This document shows positions 33,201-44,229 of a DNA stretch of 47,824 nucleotides, piece after piece. The notes beneath the pieces are model-generated. The model was not told the DNA's origin. It was given only the letters and a program-made list of their open reading frames with translations, and searched no databases. A program made the translations under genes and the position numbers. The stretch's first letter is position 1, and each line of letters opens with the position of its first letter. Source of the DNA: Tilletiaria anomala UBC 951 (Eukaryota; Basidiomycota; Exobasidiomycetes; Georgefischeriales; Tilletiariaceae); the NCBI RefSeq assembly GCF_000711695.1, contig NW_013546897.1, positions 1 to 47,824 on the forward strand, written 5' to 3'.

Positions 33201-35867
33201 TCTTGACCCCTTCCTCTGCCTTCTTCTTGAGGATATTGTCCAGACGCCACTTGGGCTTACCCGGTCGACGCAAGTATAGTTCCGGGCTGAGCCACCAGTC
33301 GTGGATGAAGATCCGGTCTTTGGCCATGAGCAGCGCTTTGCTCAAATTCCAAAAGTAGTCTCGACCGTCGACGAGCCACTGCGCGTTAACGTTGAGCCTG
33401 ATCGGGGCAAAAGACCCAAAGCGATTTCCGCCAGTGAACACGTTACGCGCGGCGACGGCCTCCATAGAGGCAATAAATTGGTGCATCTGGCGCTCGTTCT
33501 TTGCAACTAGACGAAGCTTCCGCTCGGAGTTCTTGAGGAAGAATGTATGTGCGGAAACTCCTTTGTTCTTCTTGTCGTCTCGTTCACCCCTCTGGACATT
33601 GTCCGCTGCATTTGGATTACCATCTAATTCATTTCCATCCGCTTTGCGCGGCGTTCGGAACTGGCCACCTGTGAGCAGAGCCGTGCGGTCACCATCCGTG
33701 AGAATGTCCATGACGCTATTAATATTTCTGCTTGCGTTCTCGGGCTCCTTTCCCTTCGTTTTGCTCTTCTCGATGCCAATCTTAGTGGCAGCCTCGCTGC
33801 ATTTTGCCATACCGTTGTCCTCCTCCTTTTCGTCATCTTCTCCTCCACTTTTGTCATCACTGTTGCCAATCTTTGCGCCTTGACGAAGGTCCTGTGCGAG
33901 TGACATGGTCTGTCGGTAGATACGCTTGGGTCGTACGATCTCGAATTCCGTGTCCATGAGAAAGACGTCGTGAATCTGCAAACTGTCAGGTTCGTCGACG
34001 ATAGCGATGAAGCTTTCTCGCACAATGAACCACTTTGGCTCATGACTTTTGACCCAACGCCAAGGAGTCAGCAGGCTGGCCTGCTGCTCGCTCTTCCTGC
34101 TGCTTTTGCTTAGGATGCGCAGGTAGCCCTGCTTGCCCTGGTAGCCCCCACGACTGGCAAGACTAACGCTGAGCGCGCTGATCTCGAAGAATTTGCAGAG
34201 CCGGTTCGCTTCGGGCCGGAACATGGTACGTCGAATCAGCTGAATGATATACGTCTCGAGCGCCTCGCGCTGCGCACTGGCAAATTCGGCCTTCTTTGCT
34301 TTGCCCTGGCGGTGGAGCTGCGTGAAGTACGGCAGCGATGTGAGTGGGAAAGAATGAAGGCCAAGGTCGCCTTCGGTGGTGGAAGATCCTGTGCCAAGGG
34401 GCTGGGTGAATTTTCCGCGGAGCGCAGCTGCGCGATAGTGCGTATGGAGGTTGATGAAGTCTTTGAGCTCGCGGTAGACGACCCATTTAACCAGTCCGTC
34501 TCCGTACTCTAGCTCGATGCGGAAAACAGCATGTGTGCTGAGCGGGTTCACACTATCGGTGATTTTGAGACGCAAGTGATTGAGCAAGACCGGAATTCGA
34601 CGATTCTTCTGCTCGTCGCGCTCAATCGACATCTTGAGCAGTAGGACAGGGAGGATACCAGATTGAAGCTCCTGCGTCAGGTCTGGCCCACCGACGAGCT
34701 TGCGCTTTTGCGATCTAGCGGTTTTTGCCTGGTTGATGCGCCGCTTCAAAGCCGACCAACGGGCACGGGCCACAACAGGACGAGGGGTGTTCGGACTCTG
34801 AGGAGCATCTACATCAATGTTGCCGCTCGGCCCCTCCGGGTTCTCTCCATCGCTTCCTTCTTGCTGTTGCCCGCGTTCCTCAGGCGACTGACCACACGTA
34901 GAGCCAGGTATGCCACCTGAATCGCCAGGGTTCGCTCGTCCGCTCAGTCTTCCCATCATCAGGTGGCTGATCTGCATCATCTTTCTTGTCTGAGATGGAG
35001 ACGATGTTCCTTGGTGTTGCTGCTGTCCACAATCTTCTTCCTTCTGCGCCTGCACGTCCAAACCCTTCTGCGCTTCCTGCACCGTCCCACGGATAGGACG
35101 CGAGAAGGCATCTTTGGTGACCGCAATGGCCTGTTCCTTCCTCCTATCTCCATCACCGCCGCCCAGTAAACTGCCTAAACGTGGTGCGCCAGCTCCATCT
35201 GGGCCATTTTCGGCACGGTCTTCAGCGAGTTGCCCATTGCCCAGCTTTCCTGGTGCAACATTTGGTGTGGAGGGCGTCGGTGGTCCCGACGTAGTTACCA
35301 TCGAACGGAAAGATGACTGGCGGTACGTGACTGCAGACTTTAATGTGCTGGATAAGTTCTTGGATGATTTTAAATCACGCTTGAGGGCATTGATGTGATT
35401 GCGTTGTTCTTGGTCCGGCCTTGAAAAAGAGGGGAAAATAATGTCAAAGGGGCACAATACGGTGATCCGCGCTAGCAGACGAGGATTGATCTTTCTCACC
35501 TGCTTGCCCACATGGGTCCGCGGCTCTGATGGAGCATCTCGTCTTCTGTTTGTGTCTTATCATCTTTCTGTGCTGCGTCCAGCACTAGGGCATTGATTGC
35601 GCCGGATCCCAAACTTGCAGTGCTTGCTTGGCGCTTGAGAAAGGAGAGCGGCCGAGATAGGAACACTGAAGCTCTGGAGCCACCTTGCTTGCGGTCCAGA
35701 TCCTGCTGTGCATCGAGGACATAGCTTGCGTCAATCTGACCTTGCACAAGGCTCCCTGCGCCAAGAGCCTTGGACAAGGGCCGCTCTGCGGCTGGGGTGG
35801 GCCCGGTGCTGTTATTGCCTTTCGCGTCCGACGCGAAATCCGTCGCACGCGGTTGATCTGGCGCCAT
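30276..35867 (-). CDS. PLD1: Phospholipase D1 (PX-PH-HKD type)
   Basis: Five exons (35867-35500, 35419-32994, 32919-31121, 31040-30402, 30320-30276) give 1758 residues. The enzyme hydrolyses phosphatidylcholine to phosphatidic acid and choline, acting in secretion, sporulation and membrane traffic. After a Ser/Gly-rich N-terminus come a PX domain (about 395-545, with FRIELEYGDGLVKWVVYREL), a PH domain (about 570-790, with a long acidic insert) and two HKD active-site motifs: HHEKLCVIDETVAFMGGLDL near residue 913 and HGKIMIVDDRLAIIGSANIN near 1222. The C-terminal part has a disordered insert, then WMAIAVRNTHIYRKVF, GHLVVFPTRWLEKE and a 45-nt last exon (LFPSDALLPLNVYD). The intron at 32920-32993 splits the Cys codon of GGLDLCFGRWDTPGH, which fixes the junction. 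Both HKD motifs are intact. Confidence 0.94.
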
Positions 35868-36795
35868 GTTGGTTTGTGCTACCCTATACTCCTGTGACCC
35901 GAGCAGTTCTAAAGTTTTTAGCCGCTCAGATCTATTCAGCTCGCCCCGCCAGCATCAGAGAAGCAGGTGCAGGGTTGGAAAGTGTGTGGTAAGGAGCTGG
36001 TCCGAATGGAAAAAGGTTGCATTCTTCCCTAGGATACGACGTGTCGGCGCACGAAGAAATGCCCGTTGTCTTGGGTCCGACTCCTCATGCTACCCAAATC
36101 TTGGTTTTGGCGTCAGACGAGTTCGAAGCGGAACTTCGGCTTGTCAACACGTCTATCATAGCCATGGGGGATGAGCAGTGAGGTCCAATCTGAATGCAAT
36201 CCCTCAGATGACGACAAGAAGCGGTCTGAGAGCAACGATGAGCAAGGCGGTGTTGCTCCGCACCTGTATAATGAATGAGACTCGTTTGGTGGGAAATCAT
36301 GTTACATTTCCTCTCGTTCATTCTACCGTTGAGCACCCTATGACGCGCAGGGTGCTGTCGGAGACAGTCCCACAACGCCTCGGGATGTCTACGATCGGCT
36401 CTCTTCGCAGCAGCGGGCGGCCTCACCAGACATGAAACACAATGAAGGCGAAAGCAATAATGCGTCCAAAAGCTTGGTCCCTCGGTTGTCTGGGCAGCCA
36501 GTGCGGGAGATGCGGTAAAGCTAACCATGCGTAACGAGTGGCGTAAGCGACATGCAAAGATACCTTGGTACAAGCTCGTTCCAGGGACACGTGTAGCGAT
36601 ATGCGCGAGGCCAGACAACTTGCCAGAGAACAAACCCGAGTTAGGCTGTACGTGCCATTCATAGCAAATGCCCTTTTATGAGCATCCATCTCGCTCACAG
36701 ACAGCAATTTGTGATGTGCAGGAGTACGCGAGTAAGCGGTGTAAGACCCCCTATGCAGGAGAAGTGGCACCTCGATGCAAATTGCAAATGCTTCA
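35868..36795. promoter_or_regulatory. Upstream region of PLD1 and 3' end of SEC22
   Basis: The 928 nt between two minus-strand genes. A 182-residue open frame on the minus strand (36085-36633) shows no domain, is rich in His, Cys and Arg, and looks like chance. Confidence 0.45.
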
Positions 36796-37791
36796 TTAGA
36801 AGAACTTGATGTAGATGATGAAGAAAAACAGAATGCCCACCGCGCCTACTGGGGCCCACTTGCGGATCATAGCATCGATATTGATCTGCCGCGCCGCCTT
36901 GCGGTATTTGAGCGATTCGTCTCGTAGTGAGCTGGACATGGATGACATTTCTGCGCAACGGAGCAAAGGTATGAGCGAATCAATGGCGGCAAGACATGTA
37001 CTCATCAAGGCGGCCAAGAGCCGGCGCAGTTGCGCGGGGTATGGAACGACGACTCACGGTCCAGACTGTCTCCTCGCCAGAGCAGATCCTCCATGTTCTT
37101 GGTCATGATCCTCGTCACGTCTTGCAAGTCCTCATTCAGCTTGTCGAGATTGCTTGAAGCTGCCGTCTGCGCTGTCCGCGTATCTGCATATAGGCGCTTC
37201 GTACGTTGCATGAAAGTATCTGCACACAGAATTTGTGACACATGTCAGAATACGATAAAGCTACGCGCGTGCAGAGAAGGGAACACCACAAGGCACGCAC
37301 CGAAAGCTACAAATGCATAGGGTCGGAGATTGCGCGCAGCGACTTGTGATCCATAACTTCGCTCAAATTCTTTGGAGAGTTCATCGAGGTAGGAGAAAGC
37401 GAGCTTGCGTGGGTACGAGCGTTCTGCGACTGTCAAATAGACAACAGAGGCTGGATCTGACGGCGGTGGATGCATGAGATAGCTGAGTGACAGGCAAAAA
37501 ATCCACAGAGCGTGAGCACAAATCGATCCAATAGGATCGGCATGTGGATTGTCCACAATCACCGCGAGCGTCTAAGGGAGCTCCGCAGCCCCGTTTGCAT
37601 CACACTCACTGTAGCGTGTAATTCCCACTCTCGATGCTACACCGTTGTTCGGCGCTTGGCCCAAGTCGTCGAAAGATGAGCTTTGCTTGTTGCTTGTACT
37701 CAGACAAGTCTTTCTCAGTCTGGTCGTCATCGACCGACTGTGCGAGCGGGAGCCCATCAGAAACGCGAGCGATTTGTGTGGAGCGGACCAT
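36796..37791 (-). CDS. SEC22: R-SNARE SEC22
   Basis: Four exons (37791-37610, 37482-37301, 37219-37058, 36950-36796) give 226 residues, close to the 214 of yeast Sec22. The protein drives vesicle fusion between ER and Golgi in both directions. The longin domain is clear: STQIARVSDGLPLAQSVDDD, EYKQQAKLIFRRLGP, CSIESGNYTLHYL, SYPRKLAFSYLDELSKEFER and RPYAFVAF. The SNARE helix follows (LNEDLQDVTRIMTKNMEDLL, with WRGDSLDR), carrying Arg in the zero layer (VTRIMT). The C-terminal anchor is KWAPVGAVGILFFFIIYIKF. All introns are GT-AG, and the four exons join in frame. Confidence 0.96.
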
Positions 37792-38659
37792 CGTATGGAA
37801 CTTCCAAGCTGCAGCTCAACGTGACGGGATCGGCTACACGATTAGCGGCGAGAAGCGCAAGTGGTTATGACTCAACAGGCTTCGCGTTCCAGACTGATGT
37901 GAGCTTCTCCCTGTCGAAGCCAACTTGCGGCCGCGCTCAATTGGATGGCGATGCGATGATTGATGGTCCAAATAAACGTGGCAAAGCACTGGGTAGTCTT
38001 ACTGAGACGCGGGTGTGTGTGATGCGCATATGGAGGGTGGACCGCGCGCGGACAGCGGAACACCTCCCTCACTGACGAGTGCTTAGCTTGAATTGTCACA
38101 TTCACAGGACTCCCAAAAGGTACCAATGCCCGCCCAGAAGGCAAGCTCGGGGGTTCTTGAAAGTCCTTCGTTGGCCGCTCGAACAGCGACCCTCAGTGCA
38201 CACGATCAACCCTCAGTGCACACCATCTCAGCCGAAATAGATTTTACGAGGAAGGCAGTGCTAGTCGACGAGCGCGCACAAGCCCAGCGCCACGATGCAC
38301 TTATTGCATTGATGTTGCGCATCCTTCAAGCTCTGTCGAGCGTGGGCCGAGATACAGAAGACGGTAACCAATGCAGAGAAATATATCACCCAGGCATGTG
38401 CGTGTGTGCGATCATTCATAAGGGTCTCTGCAGAGAGAACCGTTCAGATTCTAGTGCTTTCTCTTCATTGCCAATCCATTTGCCTGCCTGACATTCCCCG
38501 TGGCCGGAAGGCGCTCTGCAAGCGGCCATTCCGCATACATTACAACAGGCAGTGTGCAGCAGGCACATCGCGCAGAAGAGCCACCCCTTTATACGACGCG
38601 CTCGCATGTCCGCTGGTGACCCCGAGAAAGTGCCGGTCAAGCATATGTGCAGATGAGTC
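37792..38659. other. Region between SEC22 start and SUMO stop
   Basis: 868 nt holding the SEC22 promoter and SUMO 3' end. One possible plus-strand frame is listed separately. A short direct repeat (CCTCAGTGCACAC, two copies near 38190-38225) lies inside that frame. Confidence 0.45.
38126..38491 (+). CDS. Possible small helical protein, unproven
   Basis: From the ATG at 38126 a 121-residue frame runs to 38491. Residues about 30-75 (SAEIDFTRKAVLVDERAQAQ and RHDALIALMLRILQALSSVG) have a heptad-like hydrophobic pattern such as small coiled-coil subunits show. The last 40 residues look non-coding, and GTAACC near 38363 with CTGCAG near 38431 could be an intron, but the continuation has no recognisable domain and runs toward the SUMO 3' end. 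It may be a real divergent partner of SEC22 or chance. Confidence 0.3.
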   Translation: MPAQKASSGVLESPSLAARTATLSAHDQPSVHTISAEIDFTRKAVLVDERAQAQRHDALIALMLRILQALSSVGRDTEDGNQCREIYHPGMCVCAIIHKGLCRENRSDSSAFSSLPIHLPA

Positions 38660-39603
38660 TCAAAGACTCATGCCACCGAGCTGCTCGATCATCGCGTCGA
38701 TCTCGTCCTGATCCTCCAACCCAAGCTGCATTCATTTCCCATCCAGCCCAGCGTAACGACGTGAGGCAAGAAAGCGAGATGATGACAAGCAAAAGTTAGC
38801 AGAGACGAAGTAAGCGTCGAGCAACTCGCACGAAGCTTACCGTGTCTGCAGTGTCCTCATCGTTCACTCGGGCGCCATCAAACATGAAACGGACTGACCT
38901 ATTTTCGGAGAGAGAAGAATTTGCTTTTGTTCATATGTTGCTGATGTGGCGCCCAAAGCAGCATATCCGGAACTCACGATACTGGTTTTCCCTGTCGGCC
39001 GACGGGCAGCGAATTGTAATGCAGCGTGAGATATTGCGCTTCCCATCTGTTCGAAATGGAGCTGCATAGCAAGCTCCGCTGGTTACTAGGAATCGACTTA
39101 CCATTCGCTCAGCGTATGCTGTCATTAATCCCAAAGGTGAGCGGAGCAATGATCAGCCATTGCCCCGGGGGGTCGCGGTATGATTTTCTGGAATTTGACT
39201 CACCCTTCTTCAGCTTTGAGAGCTGAGCGATCGCAAGGATGCGACCCCAAGGAAGGAGCGTAAGCAGCAAATTCAGTTTCCAAGCATCCTTCTTCAGTAC
39301 GGGAGGGCGGTCATACATGGGTCATACGTACTTTTGTGGTCTTCTTGACCTGCAGATGGACGAGAAGTTAAGTACAGGAGAAAAGTCGAGGAAATCAAGT
39401 CAGCGGCCACCGCTTCACTTTCCCAAGGCATGAAGGCCTCGATACCACATGTGCTCCACAGGGCACCGCCGGGCAGTTCCGTGCGCATGTACGAGTGGAC
39501 GAACCTTGAAGAAGACCTCGAATCCATCAGCATCCTTGACCTTGATATTTAGCTGGTTGTCCTCAGAAGTCTCCGGCTTGATATTCTGCTCGGCGTCGCT
39601 CAT
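38660..39603 (-). CDS. SMT3: SUMO (Smt3), gene split by four consecutive microexons
   Basis: Seven exons (39603-39505, 39349-39332, 39222-39204, 39118-39102, 38991-38978, 38898-38841, 38725-38660; 99, 18, 19, 17, 14, 58 and 66 nt) give 96 residues. SUMO is conjugated to lysines of nuclear proteins. The joined protein has LNIKVKDADGFEVFFK, VKKTTKLSKLKKAYAERMGK, PVSSVRFMFDGARVNDEDTA and DTLGLEDQDEIDAMIEQLGG, then MSL, which a Ulp protease would remove to expose Gly-Gly. Each microexon has GT-AG borders, phases match and the product aligns with SUMO without gaps, so the structure is well supported although the first donor (GTTCGT) is weak. Introns are 79-155 nt. The N-terminal tail lacks an obvious chain-forming VKxE site but contains IKPE. 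Confidence 0.9.
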
Positions 39604-40984
39604 GTTGACGAAATTGGACCTCTAATATTTAGCGTTCAGGATGTGCACGTTGACTATCTTCTCTGCAGATGTGATCTTACTAGGATATGATGATGCGAAG
39701 AGAGAATGCTGTCTGTCCCAACTAAGACCGACTCTAGATCTGAGCATCTCGAAGGCTCGAATGCTGCTTGGTCAATGCTGCTTGTGCCTTTCAAAGCTGC
39801 TGCGGCGGAATCAATCAGTGATGACGCAGGCCACATGCAGCAACCGTGTGCAGGTAGTAGTAGTTTGTATGTTGGCACACGCGCCGCGCGCGCGTCTCTT
39901 CCCCCCCTTTTTTGCAAACACAGGTGCACAGACCGCACGACGCGACGCGACAACCATGCAATCGCCAGCATAAAGCAGAACAGAATAGGGGGAACCCAGA
40001 GCTTTCTAGGTGAGTGTCAGCTTTCGTCGGCAACGCAGTCTACAACACATGAAGCGCCAGCAGCAAGAGGGCATCATCTCGCCCATTGTTGGGCGCCGTT
40101 GGTCCTCCGAGTGCGCATTGAATTCTTCCAAGCGCATCCATGCGGTGGTCTTGGGGCACTTGAGCAATAAGTCATCATTCTTGCGTCAACTACTCGCGGC
40201 AGCTCTATGAAGAATTGAAGGCCTTCTGCCACGTGCGGTCGGCAAGAGTCTTCACAGAGCAAAACAAGAGCATCATCGAAAACCATTCTGTACCATCGGA
40301 AGAGTTAGGCAAAGACAGGTCACCATCATCGGCGATGGAAACCCCGAATGAATTGGTCGCGCACCAGCGCCGACGCCTTCGATTTTCTCGTTCGCGTAAC
40401 ACCTGGCAACAGGACTAGGGAGCTGCAGCCCAACTTCAAGGAGGTAGCAATACAAGCTGAAGATTGGAAGCTTTTACACAGAAAATGTCGATATCGAAAG
40501 TGGTTTGCAGTTGCTCCACCGGGAAAGTCTGTCTGGACGCACACGCCATTCTTGTTCACAATGACCATCACTGTCGCAGCCACCATACAAAGATACTCTC
40601 TTTATTGTATCTCTGAGCCAAATTTTGCAAAGTCAACCTTGTTTATGGGACCATGGATACAATGTATTACTGTAAATGCCACCAGCGAGGGCGAGCGATC
40701 ACGACGACACCATGTCCGTAAGTTCGAGCGGCCGTCCGTTGTTGAGAAAAAAAGTTACAGATGTGTCAACAAATGCATTGTTGCGCTGCGTGCCAAATAG
40801 AGATGTGACCAAACTTCCTTCCACGGTATCCTCGATCCACTGTCAGAAGTGTGGCAGAAAGGACTTCAGCGTTCGTTACCGTCCGTCCAGTGAGCGTGTC
40901 ATGGCGAAAACGATGGACGAGGGGCCTAAAGAGCCGTCATACTGTCCCAATCCGCGAGAAATTGGGTTTCGTATAGCGTGCCGA
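39604..40984. other. Region between the two SUMO-family genes
   Basis: 1381 nt. It must hold the SUMO promoter. On the plus strand a stretch at about 40195-40419 (containing RQLYEELKAFCHVRSARVFT) and another at 40688-40990 (with HCQKCGRKDF) have some protein-like character, but neither has a supported start, partner exon or known domain. The latter ends against the SUMO-like gene's stop. Confidence 0.4.
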
Positions 40985-41468
40985 TTATAGAGGACCGCAG
41001 GTGCCACCGATTTGGTGAACGGATGCTTCTATCAAGTCGTCTTCATCGAGATGGAGCTACAAGTGCAAGGCTAGCAAGGAGCCGGGTATCAGACCGAGAG
41101 AGTAGGGGCAAATGTATAAGCCAGCAAAGTAGAAGCCACCCCAAAGCCCACACCCATACATACCTGTTTCGCGGTATCATCAAGGTTGATATGCTGCCCT
41201 TCCGGCATGTGAAAGACTACAGCGCGAGGATCGGTGTTTAGCTTCGCTGCGAACGCGCTCTTGACTTCGCGGAACTTGATCAGGGGTTTACCTGTCGGAA
41301 CGCACGGTCACGAAGCGCAAAAGGGAATGGGAAACACCAAGTTCGTAAACGACTAGCTCAGAAGAGGATGCGGGGTATATGGCCTACCCTGAAATGTATC
41401 ACCTCGCCATTGAACTCCACTCTCAGCGTCGTGGACGAGAGGTTCTTTCCGTCCGCTTCGTCAGCCAT
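40985..41468 (-). CDS. Divergent SUMO-like protein, possibly frameshifted
   Basis: Three exons are visible (41468-41388, 41291-41164, 41056-40985). Exon 1 reads MADEADGKNLSSTTLRVEFN then GEVIHFR; exon 2 KPLIKFREVKSAFAAKLNTD then PRAVVFHMPEGQHINLDDTA; exon 3 LHLDEDDLIEASVHQIGG followed by TCGPL and stop. Aligned to the SUMO encoded just downstream, the pieces correspond almost without gaps, including TLRVEF/LNIKVK, INLDDT/VNDEDT, LDEDDLIEA/LEDQDEIDA and a C-terminal Gly-Gly with a five-residue tail. Most SUMO surface residues differ. The first intron (GTAGGC at 41387 to GACAG at 41292) leaves exon 2 one base out of phase; total exon length is 281 nt. Either one base was lost, the record has an error, or a splice variant is missed. 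It could be a recent pseudogene, though the rest shows no decay. Confidence 0.65.
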
Positions 41469-42101
41469 CGCGAAGGCATTGATTGCAATGGTAGTACATG
41501 TACAGTGCCCAAGCTCTTTACATTGGCTGCGGCGCGCTTGCTGATGCTGCGTTCCATCTGCGTTCGTATCAGCGATCAATAGATGTATGCAGACGCTACA
41601 TGCTTTGTCGGAGATAGTGCTGACGACGAGACATCAAGGATATAGGACTCATCACGCGCTCACCTTAGCACGGTTGGGTCGACCTTCGTGAGCCACGGCA
41701 GTCCCAGCTTGAGCATTTGGGCGAAGCGAATCAGTTAGTAGTAGAACACAGATGAACTACTTCCGCCGTCTTACTCTCATGCGTTTTTTTAAATACATTT
41801 TTTATGCTCCAGTTCACCGGCCCTCCGCCTGGAGCAACGCCAACAATTGTCCAAGCCCAAAAAGAAAGAAAGAAAAGAAAAGAAAAACAAATGGAAAGGG
41901 AAAGATCAAAGAAGATGACGCTGTGTGCTGGACGCAGCTGGGGAAGAATGGGGGGAAGCTCATGTCTCGATTCGAACACACAGCATCGCTTTTATGCCAC
42001 TGTCCATCACGGCGCCATTTCTTTCTCACTTGCAGGTGACCATACAGCAGCCAGCTGGGGTACTCGACGGAGAATTATTCTTTAGCCTGTCAAATCACAC
42101 G
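41469..42101. promoter_or_regulatory. Upstream region of SUMO-like gene and TOM70
   Basis: 633 nt between divergent genes. A purine-only AAAGAAAGAAAAG-type tract lies at about 41858-41889, about 220 nt before the TOM70 ATG. Splice-like signals and a protein-like stretch near 41660-41710 on the minus strand could be leader exons of the SUMO-like gene, but no frame can be settled. Confidence 0.45.
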
Positions 42102-44229
42102 ATGGCGCCCGCAGTATCACCTGCACATCAGCAGGCCGAGCGAGCGGCCGACGTTGCTCAGTCTGCCGGGGCGAGGTTCACACGCTGGCTCGAGGACAAT
42201 CGATATGTGCTCATGGGTGCCGCTGCTGGTGTCGGCGCCGCCGGGTTGGCATACTACTTGATCAGCGGACCGTCCTCACCACCAGGTGGCCGGGGAGGCG
42301 ACGCCAGCAGCAGCTCTGCCAGTGTTGGCCCAGGGGGAGAGAAGGGCGGCAGCTCCAAGAAGAAGAACAAAAAGAAAAAAGCCAGCAACAAGAAGGATGG
42401 GGAGAGGGAGCTGCCGGGAGACGGCCCACTGCTGGAAGAAGCGAGCGATGCGCAGATCATAGCCCTTTCCGCTGAGGAGATTGCTCGTTTGCCCGGGCAG
42501 CGTCGCAAGGACATTGCACAGGCGCTCAAGACAGCCGGCAACAAGGCGTACAGCGAGCGCGAGTATGAGAAGGCGATCCAGCTATACACAAAGGCCATCG
42601 CTGCAGATCCGCTCGCGGTATTCTACAGCAACCGGGCGGCGTGCTACAACAATCTCGGAAGGTATCTCGAAGTGATCGACGACTGCAATGAGGCGCTCAA
42701 GCAACAGAAGGATTACGTCAAGGCTCTCAACAGGCGGGCCACCGCTCGTGAGAAACTCGGAGGGGATGGCGGGAGTGGGGGCGAATCAGATGAAAAGATG
42801 CAGTCTCTCATCCGCAGCGCAGAAGGTGCGTCTGCACTACTTATCCTTCCATATTTGGTAGTCATCAACTGACGAACCTTTCACACTGCACAGACTTTAC
42901 CGCTGTTGCAATTCTAAGCAGATTTAAAGATGCCGCAGCGACCCAAGCGGTCGAGCGTGTGCTCAACACCTTTGCACGCGCTAGGGCTGGTCATACGCTA
43001 CGAACGCGAGAGCCGCGACTACCATCTCCGACGTTCGTCATCGCCTACCTAGATGCGTTCCGCAAAAAACCCGTGCCGGCTCTTCCAGCAGAGCCGTCGC
43101 AGGGTGACAAGACGCTCAAGCTGGCGTACGAGGCGCTTGCAGCCAATAATTTCCCACATGCTTTCTCGCTCATCAGCGAGTCCCTCGACCAAGGTCTCAG
43201 CACGGACGACTTGAAGGCCAATGCGCTGAACATGCGCGCAACATTCCAGTGAGCCTTTCCCTGCAGTCCTGAGCATCTCTAACTTTAAGGAGTAATCATT
43301 GCTAAACTGCGCAACCTTTGCTCCACCAGGTTTGTCATCGGCAACGCCCCGAGTGCCCTTGAAGATCTCGATGAGAGCACGCGACTTGTCCCCTCGTATG
43401 TCCAGAGCTGGGTGAAGAAGGCGAGCGTGCACATGGAGCTTGGTCAGCGCGAGGAAGCATTCAACGACTTCGAGCGAGCGATTCAGGCAGACCCTTCGGA
43501 TCCGGATATCTACTACCACCGCGGCCAAGTCCACTTCATTCTGCAGCAGTTCGATGAGGCGCTCAAGGACTATAGCAAGTCGACCGAGTTGGACGACTCA
43601 TTCATCTTCAGTCAGGTGCAGTATGCCGTCGCGCAGTACAAGCTTAACAAGCTGCCGCAGTCCAAGCGATCCTTTGAGCGCATCCTGGCCAAGTTCAGCA
43701 ACAGCTCCGAGGCGTACAATTACTGCGGCGAGCTTCAACTCGACCAGCAAGAGTTCGAATCAGCGCTCGAAAACTTCAATCGGGCCATCGCGCTCGAAGC
43801 GGCCAAGGCGAACAGCAGCAATGTCCTTCCAATGATCAACAAGGCTCTCTTGCTGTTCCAGTGGAAGACCGACTTGGCAGGAGCCGAGGAGCTTTGTCGG
43901 AAAGCGCTCGAAATCGACCCGGATTGCGATGTCGCGGTCGCCACACTCGCCCAGCTGTGCCTCCAGCAGGGCCGCATTCCCGAATCCATCGAGTTCTTTG
44001 CCCGGAGCGCACAGATCGCGCGCACAGAGCCTGAACTCATCAACGCCATCACATACGAGCAGGTGAGCTGATTTATTGAATTTTTTGATGCTTTTGCATA
44101 TTTCAAAAAGTGAGCTGACCCTTGAAGAGTGCCTCTCTCCATCAGGCTTCGCGAGCCCAAGCTTCCTTCATCGAAAAATTCCCAGAACAAGGCGCCGACC
44201 TCGCTGCTCTGGCTGGGGCTATGCCGTAG
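42102..44229 (+). CDS. TOM70: Mitochondrial import receptor TOM70
   Basis: Four exons (42102-42825, 42894-43248, 43330-44062, 44146-44229) give 631 residues, the usual size (617 in yeast). Tom70 sits in the outer mitochondrial membrane and receives Hsp70/Hsp90-bound carrier precursors. The anchor is near the N-terminus (about 36-54, LMGAAAGVGAAGLAYYLI), followed by a Ser/Gly and Lys-rich linker. Tetratricopeptide repeats follow: ALKTAGNKAYSEREYEKAIQ, ADPLAVFYSNRAACYNNLGR and KQQKDYVKALNRRATAREKL form the chaperone-binding clamp, and a second block (GQREEAFNDFERAIQADPSD, DIYYHRGQVHFILQQFDEAL and others) the precursor-binding part. The last exon (ASRAQASFIEKFPEQ onward) was fixed by the acceptor CATCAG and phase. 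Confidence 0.95.

Noticed and set aside
36085-36633. 182-residue minus-strand open frame upstream of PLD1
   Set aside because: Rich in His, Cys and Arg, no domain, no partner exons and no conserved motif; it looks like a chance frame in GC-rich DNA.
40195-40419. Plus-strand stretch with RQLYEELKAFCHVRSARVFT
   Set aside because: Composition is protein-like, but no start, upstream exon or family could be found, so it is only mentioned within the intergenic entry.
41339-41357. 19-nt candidate microexon that would mend the phase of the SUMO-like gene
   Set aside because: It would need a first intron of only 31 nt and would insert residues not found in SUMO, so a lost base is more likely.
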